NCBI RefSeq assembly: GCF_040049295.1
Contig: NZ_JBDZDQ010000001.1
Span: forward strand, 806,001 to 870,000
DNA: 64,000 nt
Direction: 5' to 3'
From: Sphingomonas sp. KR3-1
GTDB lineage: Bacteria; Pseudomonadota; Alphaproteobacteria; Sphingomonadales; Sphingomonadaceae
A program made the translations under genes and the position numbers. The number at the start of each line of letters is the position of its first letter. Position 1 is the first letter of the stretch. Under the pieces are notes generated by a model. That model did no database searches, was not told where the DNA came from, and worked only from the letters and a program-made list of their open reading frames with translations. Below are positions 53,356 to 61,676 of this stretch, one piece after another.

Positions 53356-53970
53356 ATGAACGACCGACGTCTGGTGCATATCGTCGACGATGAGGAAAGC
53401 GTCCGCAACTCGATCGGGTTCATGCTCCAGACCACGGGTTATTCGGTGCGCACATGGCCCTCGGGCGCCGCGTTCCTGCGCGATCTGCGCACGGCCGAGC
53501 CCGGTTGCATCCTGCTCGACATTCGCATGCCCGAAATGGACGGGCTGGCGGTGCAGCAGCAGCTCAACGCACGCGGCGCCAAGATGCCGGTGATCGTGCT
53601 GACCGGGCATGGCGACGTCTCGATCGCGGTGAAGGCGATGCGCGCCGGCGCGGTCGACTTCCTCGAAAAGCCGTTCGAGGCCGATCACCTGCTGTGCGCG
53701 ATCGGCAAGGCGTTCGAGCGCATGGCCGAGACCAGCAGCGAATCGCGCACCGACGATGCGCGCGCGCTGCTCGCCAGCCTGTCGATGCGCGAGCGCGAAG
53801 TGCTGGAAGGCCTCGCCACCGGCTATCCGAACAAGACCATCGCCTATGACCTGGGCATCAGCCCGCGCACCGTGGAAGTGCACCGCGCCAATCTGATGCA
53901 GAAGCTGGGCGCGCGCAGCCTCTCCGAAGCGCTGCGCATCACCTTCACCGCCGAGATGGGCGAGATCTGA
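53356..53970 (+). CDS. FixJ-family response regulator
   Basis: A 204-residue regulator. The receiver shows HIVDDEESVRNSI, Asp in ILLDIRMPEMDG, Thr in VIVLTGHGD and Lys in FLEKPF. The LuxR-type HTH has LSMREREVLEGLATGYPNKT and GISPRTVEVHRANLMQKL. ATG 53356 is preferred over GTG 53350. No kinase is adjacent, so it is an orphan; the partner must be elsewhere. Confidence 0.94.
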   Translation: MNDRRLVHIVDDEESVRNSIGFMLQTTGYSVRTWPSGAAFLRDLRTAEPGCILLDIRMPEMDGLAVQQQLNARGAKMPVIVLTGHGDVSIAVKAMRAGAVDFLEKPFEADHLLCAIGKAFERMAETSSESRTDDARALLASLSMREREVLEGLATGYPNKTIAYDLGISPRTVEVHRANLMQKLGARSLSEALRITFTAEMGEI

Positions 53971-53982
53971 GGCACCGGCCTG

Positions 53983-54006
53983 GCCCCTCCCCCGAAGGGG
54001 AAGGGC
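53983..54006. terminator. Hairpin between convergent genes
   Basis: gcccctcccc / ggggaagggc with a short loop separates the FixJ and GDT1 stops. No T-run. Confidence 0.5.
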
Positions 54007-54016
54007 TTGGCACAGC

Positions 54017-54589
54017 TCAGAACCAGCCCGCAGTCTCCGCGAGCACCATGACGCCCGCGACGATGAACAGCACGGCCGCGATCCCGTGCACCAGCTTGAG
54101 CGGCACCCGCTTCAGCAGCGCGTTGCCCAGGAACACCGCCGGCACATTGGCGAGCATCATGCCGATGGTCGTGCCCGCGGTCACCGCCCAGACATTGTGG
54201 AAGCGCGCGCCCAGCGCCACCGTGGCGATCTGGGTCTTGTCGCCCATCTCGACCAGGAAGAAGGCGATCGCCGTGGTCAGGAACGCGCCGAAGCGCGCGG
54301 GCTTGTCCTGCAGGTCGTCGATCTTGTCGGGGATCAGCGTCCACAGGCCCATGGCGATGAACGACGCAGCGATCAGGTAGCGGAACCAGGCGCCCGAGAG
54401 CAACGTCGCCGCTTCCGAGCCGACCAGCGCGGCGAGGAAATGGTTGGCGAGCGTCGCCACCAGGATGCCGAGGACAATCGGCACCGGCTTCTTGAAGCGG
54501 GTGGCGAGCAGGATGGCGAGCAGCTGGGTCTTGTCGCCCATCTCGGCGAGCGCGACCAGCGCGGTGGAACTGAAGATGGCTTCGAGCAA
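54017..54589 (-). CDS. TMEM165/GDT1 family manganese exporter
   Basis: A 190-residue six-helix protein with the two signature motifs ALAEMGDKTQLLAI and FFLVEMGDKTQIATV. Family members export Mn2+ (or exchange Ca2+/H+). The start is TTG 54589, 7 bases after GGAG. A yybP-ykoY element upstream supports a manganese role. Confidence 0.95.
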   Translation of the reverse strand: MLEAIFSSTALVALAEMGDKTQLLAILLATRFKKPVPIVLGILVATLANHFLAALVGSEAATLLSGAWFRYLIAASFIAMGLWTLIPDKIDDLQDKPARFGAFLTTAIAFFLVEMGDKTQIATVALGARFHNVWAVTAGTTIGMMLANVPAVFLGNALLKRVPLKLVHGIAAVLFIVAGVMVLAETAGWF

Positions 54590-54629
54590 GGGACAACTCC
54601 GGGCCGGACGGAAACGAAATCAACGACAT

Positions 54630-54662
54630 CGCACCTCCCCGCCCGGCAAGGACGGAGATGCG
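54630..54662 (-). promoter_or_regulatory. Hairpin between riboswitch and gene (expression platform)
   Basis: On the minus strand CGCATCTCC pairs with GGAGGTGCG (one U-G pair) around a GC-rich loop. It lies between the aptamer and the start codon and may switch read-through or translation. Confidence 0.5.
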
Positions 54663-54664
54663 AC

Positions 54665-54775
54665 GCCATTGGTCTCGCCCGAACGGTGTTCCCGTCCCTT
54701 CCGCGCCATGGCCTCTCGGCCAAGTATGTTGACGCGGGAGCCCGCGCGAACGCGGCTGGCTACTCCCCAAATAGC
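54665..54775 (-). promoter_or_regulatory. yybP-ykoY (Mn2+) riboswitch
   Basis: Reading leftward, the conserved blocks appear in order: GGGGAGTAGCC, a GC-rich stem, GTCAACATACTTGGCC, its GGCC partner, a variable stem and CGAGACC. These are the hallmark loops of the yybP-ykoY class, which senses Mn2+ and often controls TMEM165-like exporters. The gene directly downstream is exactly such an exporter. Confidence 0.92.
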
Positions 54776-54846
54776 GAAGTGCTGCCCGGGGGCAGCGCAG
54801 CGCCGCCCCTAGACGCGAACCGGGCCGAACGCGAGTCCTTTGTGCG

Positions 54847-55377
54847 TCAGCCGGCGATCCCGAGCCGCACCAGCTCGGCCGCGGGCGCTTCCTCGGGCTC
54901 GCTGCGCAGCGAGGCGATCAGGTCGCTGATCGAGCGCAGTCGCGTCGAATCGAGGAAGCGGCTGCCCCAGTCGCGCGCCAGCGCCGCCGCGTCCGCGCCG
55001 GTATCGGCCAGGATCGAGGGGAAGGCGATGCGCAGTCGCGGCCCCGCGAAGAGCTGCTCGGGCGAGGCCGCCACCGCCGAACCCAGCGGCCGGACGAACA
55101 CGGCGCCGGCCACCTTCTCGACATAGGAAGCGGGCGACAGCCGCGCCCACCAGGTGACGGCGAAGCAGCCGATGCCGTGGGCAACCAGCACCACCGGCCG
55201 CTCGGTGAGGCGCACTGCCTCGTCGAGCCGCGCGGCCCACAGGTTGCGCCCGCCACCGCCGGCGCCCAGCTCGATGATCTGCCCGGCATGGGCAAGCAGG
55301 CTGCGCGCGGGGCGATCGGCACGATCATAGATGGTGAGGGTCGGAATCGACGAGTCGAAGAGGCCATTCTCGGGCAT
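54847..55377 (-). CDS. RBBP9/YdeN-like alpha/beta protein lacking the nucleophile
   Basis: A 176-residue protein from ATG 55377 with a GGGAG site. It matches the RBBP9/YdeN serine hydrolase family by length and by RPVVLVAHGIGCFAVTWWA and ARDWGSRF. The usual HSxG elbow is HGIG here, so the Ser is Gly, and the C-terminal GHIN-like His is absent. It may be a non-catalytic binding protein. Confidence 0.75.
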   Translation of the reverse strand: MPENGLFDSSIPTLTIYDRADRPARSLLAHAGQIIELGAGGGGRNLWAARLDEAVRLTERPVVLVAHGIGCFAVTWWARLSPASYVEKVAGAVFVRPLGSAVAASPEQLFAGPRLRIAFPSILADTGADAAALARDWGSRFLDSTRLRSISDLIASLRSEPEEAPAAELVRLGIAG

Positions 55378-55522
55378 TCGTTTGTCTCCCTGCGGGGCGG
55401 GGGAAGCACGCTCAACGAGTCGCCAGCTTATTCCTACCCAGAGGCTATGCAATCGGGACTCCCGCCGAGTTGCGCCGGAGCGAAGTCGTGGCGCGCCGAA
55501 ATACGCATGCGGTCGTTTTTGC

Positions 55523-55543
55523 TAATGCGATTGACTCGCAATA
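55523..55543. promoter_or_regulatory. Fur-box-like palindrome
   Basis: TAATGCGA-TTGAC-TCGCAATA has TGCGA/TCGCA arms with AT-rich flanks, like Fur sites before sphingomonad TonB-receptor genes. It lies 48 bases upstream of the receptor relic and the iron genes. Confidence 0.65.
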
Positions 55544-55591
55544 CTATGCTCCCTATCCGGCCCCGAACCGTCCGCGTCAAAGGGATCCGTA

Positions 55592-55765
55592 ATGACAGCC
55601 TTGTCCCGCAGCGCGCTGCTCGGCAGTGCCATGCTCGCCCCGAGCCCCGCCTCGGTCGATGTCCGCAATGTGGGTAATGCCCAGTATTTCGGTGGCCTGA
55701 TATGGGGCCAGGCCTACTATGCCGCCCCGCGCAATGTCAGCGGCGCGCTGAGCTTCAACTACTAA
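55592..55765 (+). pseudogene. TonB-dependent receptor relic (in-frame internal deletion)
   Basis: A 57-codon open frame. Residues 1-21 look like a signal peptide start (MTALSRSALLGSAMLAPSPA). From about residue 22 the sequence NVGNAQYFGGLIWGQAYY followed by AAPRNVSGALSFNY is the typical last beta-strands of a TonB-dependent siderophore receptor with its terminal aromatic residue. A full receptor has ~700 residues, so the middle is missing while the frame is kept. The Fur-like site and downstream iron genes fit this reading. Confidence 0.75.
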
Positions 55766-55775
55766 GATCAGGATC

Positions 55776-56078
55776 GTGGCAGGGGCGGCAGAACAGAGGC
55801 AGGGCTGGCGGTATCGCGCCAATGTCGGCGCGCGCGTGGTGGCGGGAACGCTCGGGGCCTATGCAGTCGCCGCGCTGTTCGCCGCCGCGCTCGCCCGCAC
55901 CTTGCCGATGCCGAGGGCCGATGCGACGATCCCGGCGACGTTGCTCGCCTTCGCGCTCGGGCCGTGCGTGACGGTGTGGGCGTTCCTTGCCCGCGGGCCG
56001 TGGCGCGCTTGGGCCGGGGTGATCCTGTGCGGCGCCCTGTTCGCCGCGATCGCCTGGCTCGCGGGTATGCCGGCATGA
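55776..56078 (+). CDS. DUF3649-like membrane protein
   Basis: A 100-residue three-helix protein (RVVAGTLGAYAVAALFAAAL; ATLLAFALGPCVTVWAFLA; AWAGVILCGALFAAIAWLA). Position before a PepSY gene in a siderophore locus fits the DUF3649 family. The start is GTG 55776. It overlaps the next gene (ATGA). Confidence 0.82.
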   Translation: MAGAAEQRQGWRYRANVGARVVAGTLGAYAVAALFAAALARTLPMPRADATIPATLLAFALGPCVTVWAFLARGPWRAWAGVILCGALFAAIAWLAGMPA

Positions 56079-57547
56079 GCGCCGCGATACGCGAGGGCGT
56101 TCGCCAGGTCATGGCCTGGCTGCACGGCTGGGTGGGGCTGCTGCTCGGCTGGGTGCTGTTCGTCATGTGCCTGGCCGGCACGCTCAGCGTGTTCAAGCCC
56201 GAGATCGGCCAGTGGATGCGCCCGGAGAACAGCGCCAAGGCCGATCCCGCCGATGCGATCCAGGCGGCGACCGACTGGCTGGGCAGGAACGCCAAGGACA
56301 CCACCGGCTGGTATCTCAACGTCCCCAATGCGCGGATGAACACCACCGAGGCGGCCTATGACAGCGGCGGCACCTTCCTGTTCCGCGCGCTCGATCCGGT
56401 GAGCGGCGCGCCCGCCGCGCGCGAGACGCTGGGCGGCGAGTTCTTCTACCGGCTGCATTTCGAGCTTGAGCTGCCCTATCCCTGGGGCCGGCTGCTCGCC
56501 TCGATCGCGGCGATGGTGATGCTGGTCGCGCTGATCACCGGGATCATCGCGCACCGGCGCATCTTCAAGGATTATTTCACCTTCCGCCCGGCAAAGGGCC
56601 AGCGCTCCTGGCTCGACGGGCACAATGCGCTGGGCGTGCTCGCCACCCCCTTCCATCTGATGATCACCTTTACCGGGCTGGTCACCCTCGCCTCGCTGAG
56701 CATGCCCTGGGCGCTCACCGCCAATTACGGCAGCGATCTTGCCGCACTGTATCACGACCTCACCCCGGGCCTTGCCGAGCGCGCCCGCGCCAATGTCCCC
56801 GCCCCGCTCGCGCCGGTTGCGCCGATGATGCGCGCGGCGCAGCGCGAGCTCGGCGGCACGATCGGCCGCGTCTATGTGATCAATCCGGGCGACAAGGCCG
56901 CGGTGGTGAGCGTGTTCCGTTCCGACGCCGATCAGCTCGGCTTCAACATGGCCGAGATGAGCTTCGATGGCGTGACCGGCGAGCCGCTCAGCAAATGGGT
57001 AGAGAAGCGCGGCGCGGTGCAGACCTACAACGTCGTCTACGGGCTGCACATGGCGCGCTTCGCGCCCGTAGCGACGCGCTGGCTCTATTTCCTCGGCGGG
57101 CTGATGCTCACGCTGGCGATCGCCACCGGCATGGTGCTGTGGATCGTCAAGCGCCGCGAACGCGCGCCGCTGTCGCTCGGCAACCGGATCGTCGAGCGGC
57201 TGAATGCCGGGGTGATCGGCGGGGTGCCGCTCGGCTGCGCGCTCTATCTGCTCGCCAATCGGCTGCTGCCGCTCGGGATCGAGGATCGCGCCGGGCTTGA
57301 GACCGCGGTGGCGCTGTGGACCGCCGCCGCAGCGCTTGTCGCCGGCGCCGCGCTGCCGCCGCGCTGGTCCTGGCCGATCCTGACCGGGGCAACCGCTATC
57401 GCCTGCGCTATCGCCGCGCTGCTCCCCTTCCTGCCGAGCGTGATGTCGCTGGTGCTGCTCGTCACTGCCGCGGCGCTCGGCTGGCTGGCGGCTCAGCAGC
57501 GCCGCGGCCCGAAGAAGCGCCCCGAGCGCAGGCGGCGGGCGGCATGA
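56075..57547 (+). CDS. PepSY-associated TM protein
   Basis: A 490-residue protein. The first helix (WLHGWVGLLLGWVLFVMCLA) starts a PepSY_TM domain, with FFYRLHFELELPYPWGRLL and DGHNALGVLATPFHLMITFTG placing His residues for possible heme. Four or more C-terminal helices follow. Relatives accompany siderophore receptors and are proposed ferric-siderophore reductases. ATGA overlaps on both sides. Confidence 0.93.
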   Translation: MSAAIREGVRQVMAWLHGWVGLLLGWVLFVMCLAGTLSVFKPEIGQWMRPENSAKADPADAIQAATDWLGRNAKDTTGWYLNVPNARMNTTEAAYDSGGTFLFRALDPVSGAPAARETLGGEFFYRLHFELELPYPWGRLLASIAAMVMLVALITGIIAHRRIFKDYFTFRPAKGQRSWLDGHNALGVLATPFHLMITFTGLVTLASLSMPWALTANYGSDLAALYHDLTPGLAERARANVPAPLAPVAPMMRAAQRELGGTIGRVYVINPGDKAAVVSVFRSDADQLGFNMAEMSFDGVTGEPLSKWVEKRGAVQTYNVVYGLHMARFAPVATRWLYFLGGLMLTLAIATGMVLWIVKRRERAPLSLGNRIVERLNAGVIGGVPLGCALYLLANRLLPLGIEDRAGLETAVALWTAAAALVAGAALPPRWSWPILTGATAIACAIAALLPFLPSVMSLVLLVTAAALGWLAAQQRRGPKKRPERRRRAA

Positions 57548-57867
57548 CGCTGGCGATCACCGGGCTGCTCTATCTCGGCATGTTCGCGCTCGCCGCCGGC
57601 ATGTCGCGTCACGAAGCGCCACTGCTTGCCGGCCAGGCGCGGCTGGCGGCGCTCAGGCAGCCCGCATATTGGGGCTGGGGTCTCGTCGCACTCTCCGCAC
57701 TACTGGCTGTCTTCGCACGCGATGGCGGGCAGGCGCTGGTGCTGTGGTTCGGGCTGGTCCCGTTCGTCAGCGCGATCCTCCTGCTCGGGCTGACCTACCG
57801 CCCCGCGGTGCCGCGCGCGGTGGTGCCGGTCGCGGCGCTGATGGTGCTCGCCGCGCCCTTCCTCTAG
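57544..57867 (+). CDS. DUF3325-like membrane protein
   Basis: A 107-residue protein with about three helices and the early LAAGMSRHEAPLLAG, as in DUF3325. Last gene of the iron locus. It overlaps the convergent HWE kinase stop by 4 bases. Confidence 0.85.
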   Translation: MTLAITGLLYLGMFALAAGMSRHEAPLLAGQARLAALRQPAYWGWGLVALSALLAVFARDGGQALVLWFGLVPFVSAILLLGLTYRPAVPRAVVPVAALMVLAAPFL

Positions 57868-59684
57868 GCGGCGACGCGGCCGCGCACCAGCGCGCCGGCG
57901 ATCGCGACGATCTCGGCAGGGTCGAACGGTTTGCCGATCGCTGGAACAGTCTCGAACCCGTCGGGCAGATGATCCCGGCCATAGCCGCTGACAAAGGCGA
58001 AGGGCACGCCGTGCGCCTCGAGCGCCCGTGCGATCGCCTCGACGCTGGCGCCCTGGAGATTGCCGTCGAGCAGCGCGCCGTCGATCTGCCCGCTCTCGAC
58101 GAGCGCCTGGGCATGCTCGGCGGTCGCCGCGGGCCCGACGATCTCGACCCCGGCATCGGCCAGGATCGCGATCAGCTCGAGCGCGACCAGCGGCTCGTCC
58201 TCGATGATCGCGAAGCGCTTTCCCGCGATCGCAGCGGGTGCCGGAGTCGCCGCCGGTGCCCAGTCGCCGCCCGCATCCGCATCGGGGTCGGCATCGCCGG
58301 CGCGCCCTGCCCCGCCGGCATGCGGCAAGGTGAGCAGCCAGTGCAGGCCGCCCGCATCGAAGCGCGCGGTCGCCGATCCCCCCTCGGCCTTGAGGCTGCG
58401 CTCGATCAGCGCGGTGCCGAAGCCCTTGCGCGTCGGCTCGCCCACCGCCGGGCCGCCGGTCTCGGTCCATTCGAGCTCGAGCTTGCCGCCCTTCAACCGC
58501 CACACCAGCCGCACCCGCCCGGCCTCGTTCGAGAGCGCGCCATATTTGTTGGCGTTGGTGGAAAGCTCGTGGAGCACGAGCGCGAGGTGCAGCGCCGGCT
58601 CGGGCGACAGCTCGATCTCCGGGCCGCTGAAGCTCAGCCGCGCCGGGTCGATCGTGCCGAGCTGGAGCTGGCCCTCGATCAGCTCGCGCAGCCGCGCGCC
58701 CTGCCAGGTCGTCGCGCTGAGCAGCGAGTGGGCGCGGGCAAGCGCATGGATCCGCCCGATGAAGGTCGGCGCGAATTCGGCCGGTTCGGCGGCGTGGCGC
58801 AGCGTCTGCGTCGCGATCGCCTGGACCGAGGCGAGCGTGTTCTTCACCCGGTGGTTGAGCTCGCCGATCAGCAGCCGCTGGGTGGCCTCGGCGCGCTTGC
58901 GCTCGGTGACGTCGAGGATCTGGACGCTCACCGAGACGAGCCGCTCGCCCTCGAACAGCGCCGAGCAATAACATTCGCAGTCGAGCGCCGCGCCGCCTTT
59001 GGCCGTGGCCCGGATCGTCTCGACCCGGCGCAGCTCATGCCCCTCGACCATGTCGCGCAGCACCGTCTCCAGCGCCGCGCCGGTCACCCCGTCGCACCAG
59101 CCGAGATCGGCGGCGCGCCGGCCGGTCATCTCGATCGCCGACCAGCCGAACAGCCGGTCCGCGCCGGCGGTCCAGCCGATCACCCGCAACGCCGCATCGA
59201 ACTCGACGATGGCGAGCGGGCTGTTGTCGCTATGCGCCTGGATGCGGCCGAGCGCCGCGGCGAGCTGGTCGCGCTGGCGCGCGATCTCGAGCCGCTGGCG
59301 CGCGAGCTCGACGAAGATATCGACCTTGTTGCTGACGATCTGCGGGTCGACCGGCTTGAACAGATAGTCGACCGCGCCGGTCTCATAGCCCCGGAAGCGC
59401 CGCCGCTCGTCGGTCGCCACCGCGGTGAGGAAGATGATCGGCACGCGCCGCGTCCGCTCGGTGCCGCGCATCAGCTCGGCGAGCTCGAAGCCGTCCATGC
59501 CCGGCATCTGCACGTCGAGCAGCGCAAGCGCGATATCGTGCTGAAGCAGCAATTCGAGCGCGGCGGTGCCCGACGACGCCTTGAGGATCTCGATCCCCTT
59601 GCGGCGCAGCAACGCGTCCATCGCGATCAGGTTCTTCTCGACATCGTCGACGACGAGGATCTTGACGGCTTCAGGCTGGGGCAT
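57864..59684 (-). CDS. Hybrid HWE histidine kinase: REC-PAS-HWE-REC
   Basis: A 606-residue cytosolic kinase. Receiver 1 (about 8-125) has VVDDVEKN, Asp in ALLDVQMPGMDG and LFKPVD. A PAS domain follows (about 150-262). The HWE core starts at ELNHRVKNTLASVQAIATQT (His ~278), with LHLALVLHELSTNANKYGAL. After an Ala/Asp-rich linker comes receiver 2 (IIEDEPLVALELIA, ALLDGNLQG). ATG 59684 is used. No partner regulator is near. Confidence 0.95.
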   Translation of the reverse strand: MPQPEAVKILVVDDVEKNLIAMDALLRRKGIEILKASSGTAALELLLQHDIALALLDVQMPGMDGFELAELMRGTERTRRVPIIFLTAVATDERRRFRGYETGAVDYLFKPVDPQIVSNKVDIFVELARQRLEIARQRDQLAAALGRIQAHSDNSPLAIVEFDAALRVIGWTAGADRLFGWSAIEMTGRRAADLGWCDGVTGAALETVLRDMVEGHELRRVETIRATAKGGAALDCECYCSALFEGERLVSVSVQILDVTERKRAEATQRLLIGELNHRVKNTLASVQAIATQTLRHAAEPAEFAPTFIGRIHALARAHSLLSATTWQGARLRELIEGQLQLGTIDPARLSFSGPEIELSPEPALHLALVLHELSTNANKYGALSNEAGRVRLVWRLKGGKLELEWTETGGPAVGEPTRKGFGTALIERSLKAEGGSATARFDAGGLHWLLTLPHAGGAGRAGDADPDADAGGDWAPAATPAPAAIAGKRFAIIEDEPLVALELIAILADAGVEIVGPAATAEHAQALVESGQIDGALLDGNLQGASVEAIARALEAHGVPFAFVSGYGRDHLPDGFETVPAIGKPFDPAEIVAIAGALVRGRVAA

Positions 59685-60017
59685 GGCCAACCCGCATGCC
59701 TAGGGCCTAGTTGTTGCGGCGGTGTATCTTCACGGCAGGCACCGAACGGCGCCGCGCGCAGGATGGCAAGCGCACCGGACAGCAGCACCTCGACCTTCGC
59801 ACCGGACCGTTGAACCATTCAATCCCGTCTTCTAAGGCAAACCCCTGAATTCGCCGCCTTATTCCAACAGCATCCGGGTGTCGCAACAGTGATCGGCGCC
59901 GAAGACGCCGCCCGGCGCAACGCCGGGACGCGGGATATGGTTCCGGAAATTGCGCAATTTGCGGACAAGGACGCGAATCGGCACGGCTAGCGCCGGGGGC
60001 CCCGGCTCGGGCTGGGA
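59685..60017. other. Intergenic region with palindrome
   Basis: This 333-base gap has no plausible gene. It carries a near-perfect 22-base palindrome at 59943-59964 centred on AAATTGCGCAATTT and a GC palindrome gccggggg/ccccggc at 59992-60006 that may terminate the lipoprotein gene. Confidence 0.5.
59943..59964. promoter_or_regulatory. 22-base palindrome
   Basis: CCGG-AAATTGCGCAATTT-GCGG is symmetric except for one base pair. It lies ~260 bases before the HWE kinase start and is a candidate operator. Confidence 0.4.
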
Positions 60018-61547
60018 TCAGCCTGGTTCGACCAAAAAGACCTCGCCAGCCAGGTAACTGCCGCTCGTCATGAAGTCGATGATGAAGAAGTGGCCGCTGT
60101 CGTCCATGCCGAAGGACGAAATCTGCTCGATATCGCCATTACCCAGCAGGGGGGTGAAGGCGGCGGTACGATTTTGAGCGCTTGCGAACGTGGAAATCTG
60201 TCCCTGGACCAAGGCAGAGGCCGGGATCGTGTAGATGTTGCCGAACAGATAGTCGCCGAAGATGTACTGCCCCTGGAGCGCGGCGATCGGCCCGTGATAC
60301 ACATATCCGCCGAGCATCGATCCAACGGTCGAGTTGGGCACCCGCGGCCCGGCGCTGTGCGGATACAGGAATACCGGCGCGGTCAGGCCGGCCGGCGCGC
60401 TGCCGCGATAGGGCGTCGTGCCCTCGAGATAAGGCCAGCCGAAGTTCAGACCTGGCTGATCGAGCGGCATCAGGTCAATTTCGTCCGTATTGCTCTGGCC
60501 GACGTCGACGATGATCAGCCGGTTGCCGTCGAAACTCGCCCGGCGCGGATTCTGCAGCCCCATGGCAAAGACCAGCGGATTGCCGCCACCGCCGATATAC
60601 GGGTTGCCCGGCGCCGGCGCGAAGACGGTGGTTCCCGATGTCCGATCGACCTTGATGCGAAGTATCTTGCCCAGCAAGCTGCTGGGGTTCTGCGCATTAT
60701 TGTCCGGATCGCCCGTTCCGCCGCCGTCTCCGGTTGCCAGGTACAAATACCCATCCGGGCCGAACGCCATCCACCCGCCGAAATTCATGGTGCTGTTCGT
60801 CCGATGCGGCAGCAGCAGGAGGCGCCGGTGCACGCGGGTATCGATATTGAACTCGATGACTTCGGACGTGTAATCGTCGAGCGTATGGTGAACCAGGAGC
60901 AGCCGCGAGCCGGGCAGCGCGGCAACCGCCAGCAGGCCCGTCTCTTCGTTGCCCCCTCCCGAGCCCCAGGGCACGCCATCAAATTCGCCACCGCCACCGG
61001 CTACAGATTGCAGGAAGACCTGCCCGCGGCGCGTTCCCACCAGGAACCGGCTATTGTCGGCGGGCGGATAGGGCGCATAAAAATGCGGCGTGTAGATTCC
61101 GCTGGCGATGCGCCGCAAGCGAATATCTCTCGGCGGCGTGGCTACCGTCACGCGAAGGTCGAGAAGGCTCGCCAGATTTCCGTCGCTCGCGCGCAGCTGG
61201 ACCTCGTAGACGTGGTCGCCATTGGCATCGTTGGTCAAGGTATAGGGAGGGGCGGTAAAGTTTAGCGTGCCTGTCGGGGAAATCGTGAAAGAGCGGGCAT
61301 CCGCCCCTCCCCAGACATAGAAAGTGATCGGGTCCCCGTTCGCATCTACCGCCGTGGCTTGATAGGCGAGTTTTGTGCCTTCCATCACGGTTGCAGTCGC
61401 CGGCGAGGTAAAGGCTGGCGCGACGTTCGCGGTGGGTGTGGGCGTTGTGGTTGGAGCTGGGGTGGGCGCCGGCGAAACAGCCCCGTTTCCGCCGCTGCCG
61501 CAGCCCGCCAGAAGAAGAGGCAACGCCCAGATCAGATATTTTGGCAT
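60018..61547 (-). CDS. Sugar/sorbosone dehydrogenase-like lipoprotein with Ig-like domain
   Basis: A 509-residue lipoprotein (LLLAGC, Cys16). A Pro/Thr linker leads to a cadherin/Ig-like domain (about 44-135), then a six-bladed propeller of the glucose/sorbosone dehydrogenase (HHIP-like) family: MNFGGWMAFGPDGYLYLATG, LLGKILRIKVDR, GLQNPRRASFDG, NFGWPYLEG. PQQ binding is possible but unproven. Its GC content is visibly lower than its neighbours, and it lies directly downstream of the tRNA 3' end. Confidence 0.85.
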   Translation of the reverse strand: MPKYLIWALPLLLAGCGSGGNGAVSPAPTPAPTTTPTPTANVAPAFTSPATATVMEGTKLAYQATAVDANGDPITFYVWGGADARSFTISPTGTLNFTAPPYTLTNDANGDHVYEVQLRASDGNLASLLDLRVTVATPPRDIRLRRIASGIYTPHFYAPYPPADNSRFLVGTRRGQVFLQSVAGGGGEFDGVPWGSGGGNEETGLLAVAALPGSRLLLVHHTLDDYTSEVIEFNIDTRVHRRLLLLPHRTNSTMNFGGWMAFGPDGYLYLATGDGGGTGDPDNNAQNPSSLLGKILRIKVDRTSGTTVFAPAPGNPYIGGGGNPLVFAMGLQNPRRASFDGNRLIIVDVGQSNTDEIDLMPLDQPGLNFGWPYLEGTTPYRGSAPAGLTAPVFLYPHSAGPRVPNSTVGSMLGGYVYHGPIAALQGQYIFGDYLFGNIYTIPASALVQGQISTFASAQNRTAAFTPLLGNGDIEQISSFGMDDSGHFFIIDFMTSGSYLAGEVFLVEPG

Positions 61548-61676
61548 ATCGCGTCGCCCTCGTGCCGAGCCGCGAATCTCTGCCTGGAATTACCCAATGT
61601 CAAACACATCGGCACATCGATCAGAGTGCCTGGCTCGGGACAAGCCGCTATTTCCTGATGCATTTTGAAGGGGCGG

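Noticed and set aside
57669..59813. A 714-codon open frame antisense to the HWE kinase
   Set aside because: Shadow frame of the kinase, which shows intact receiver, PAS and kinase motifs.
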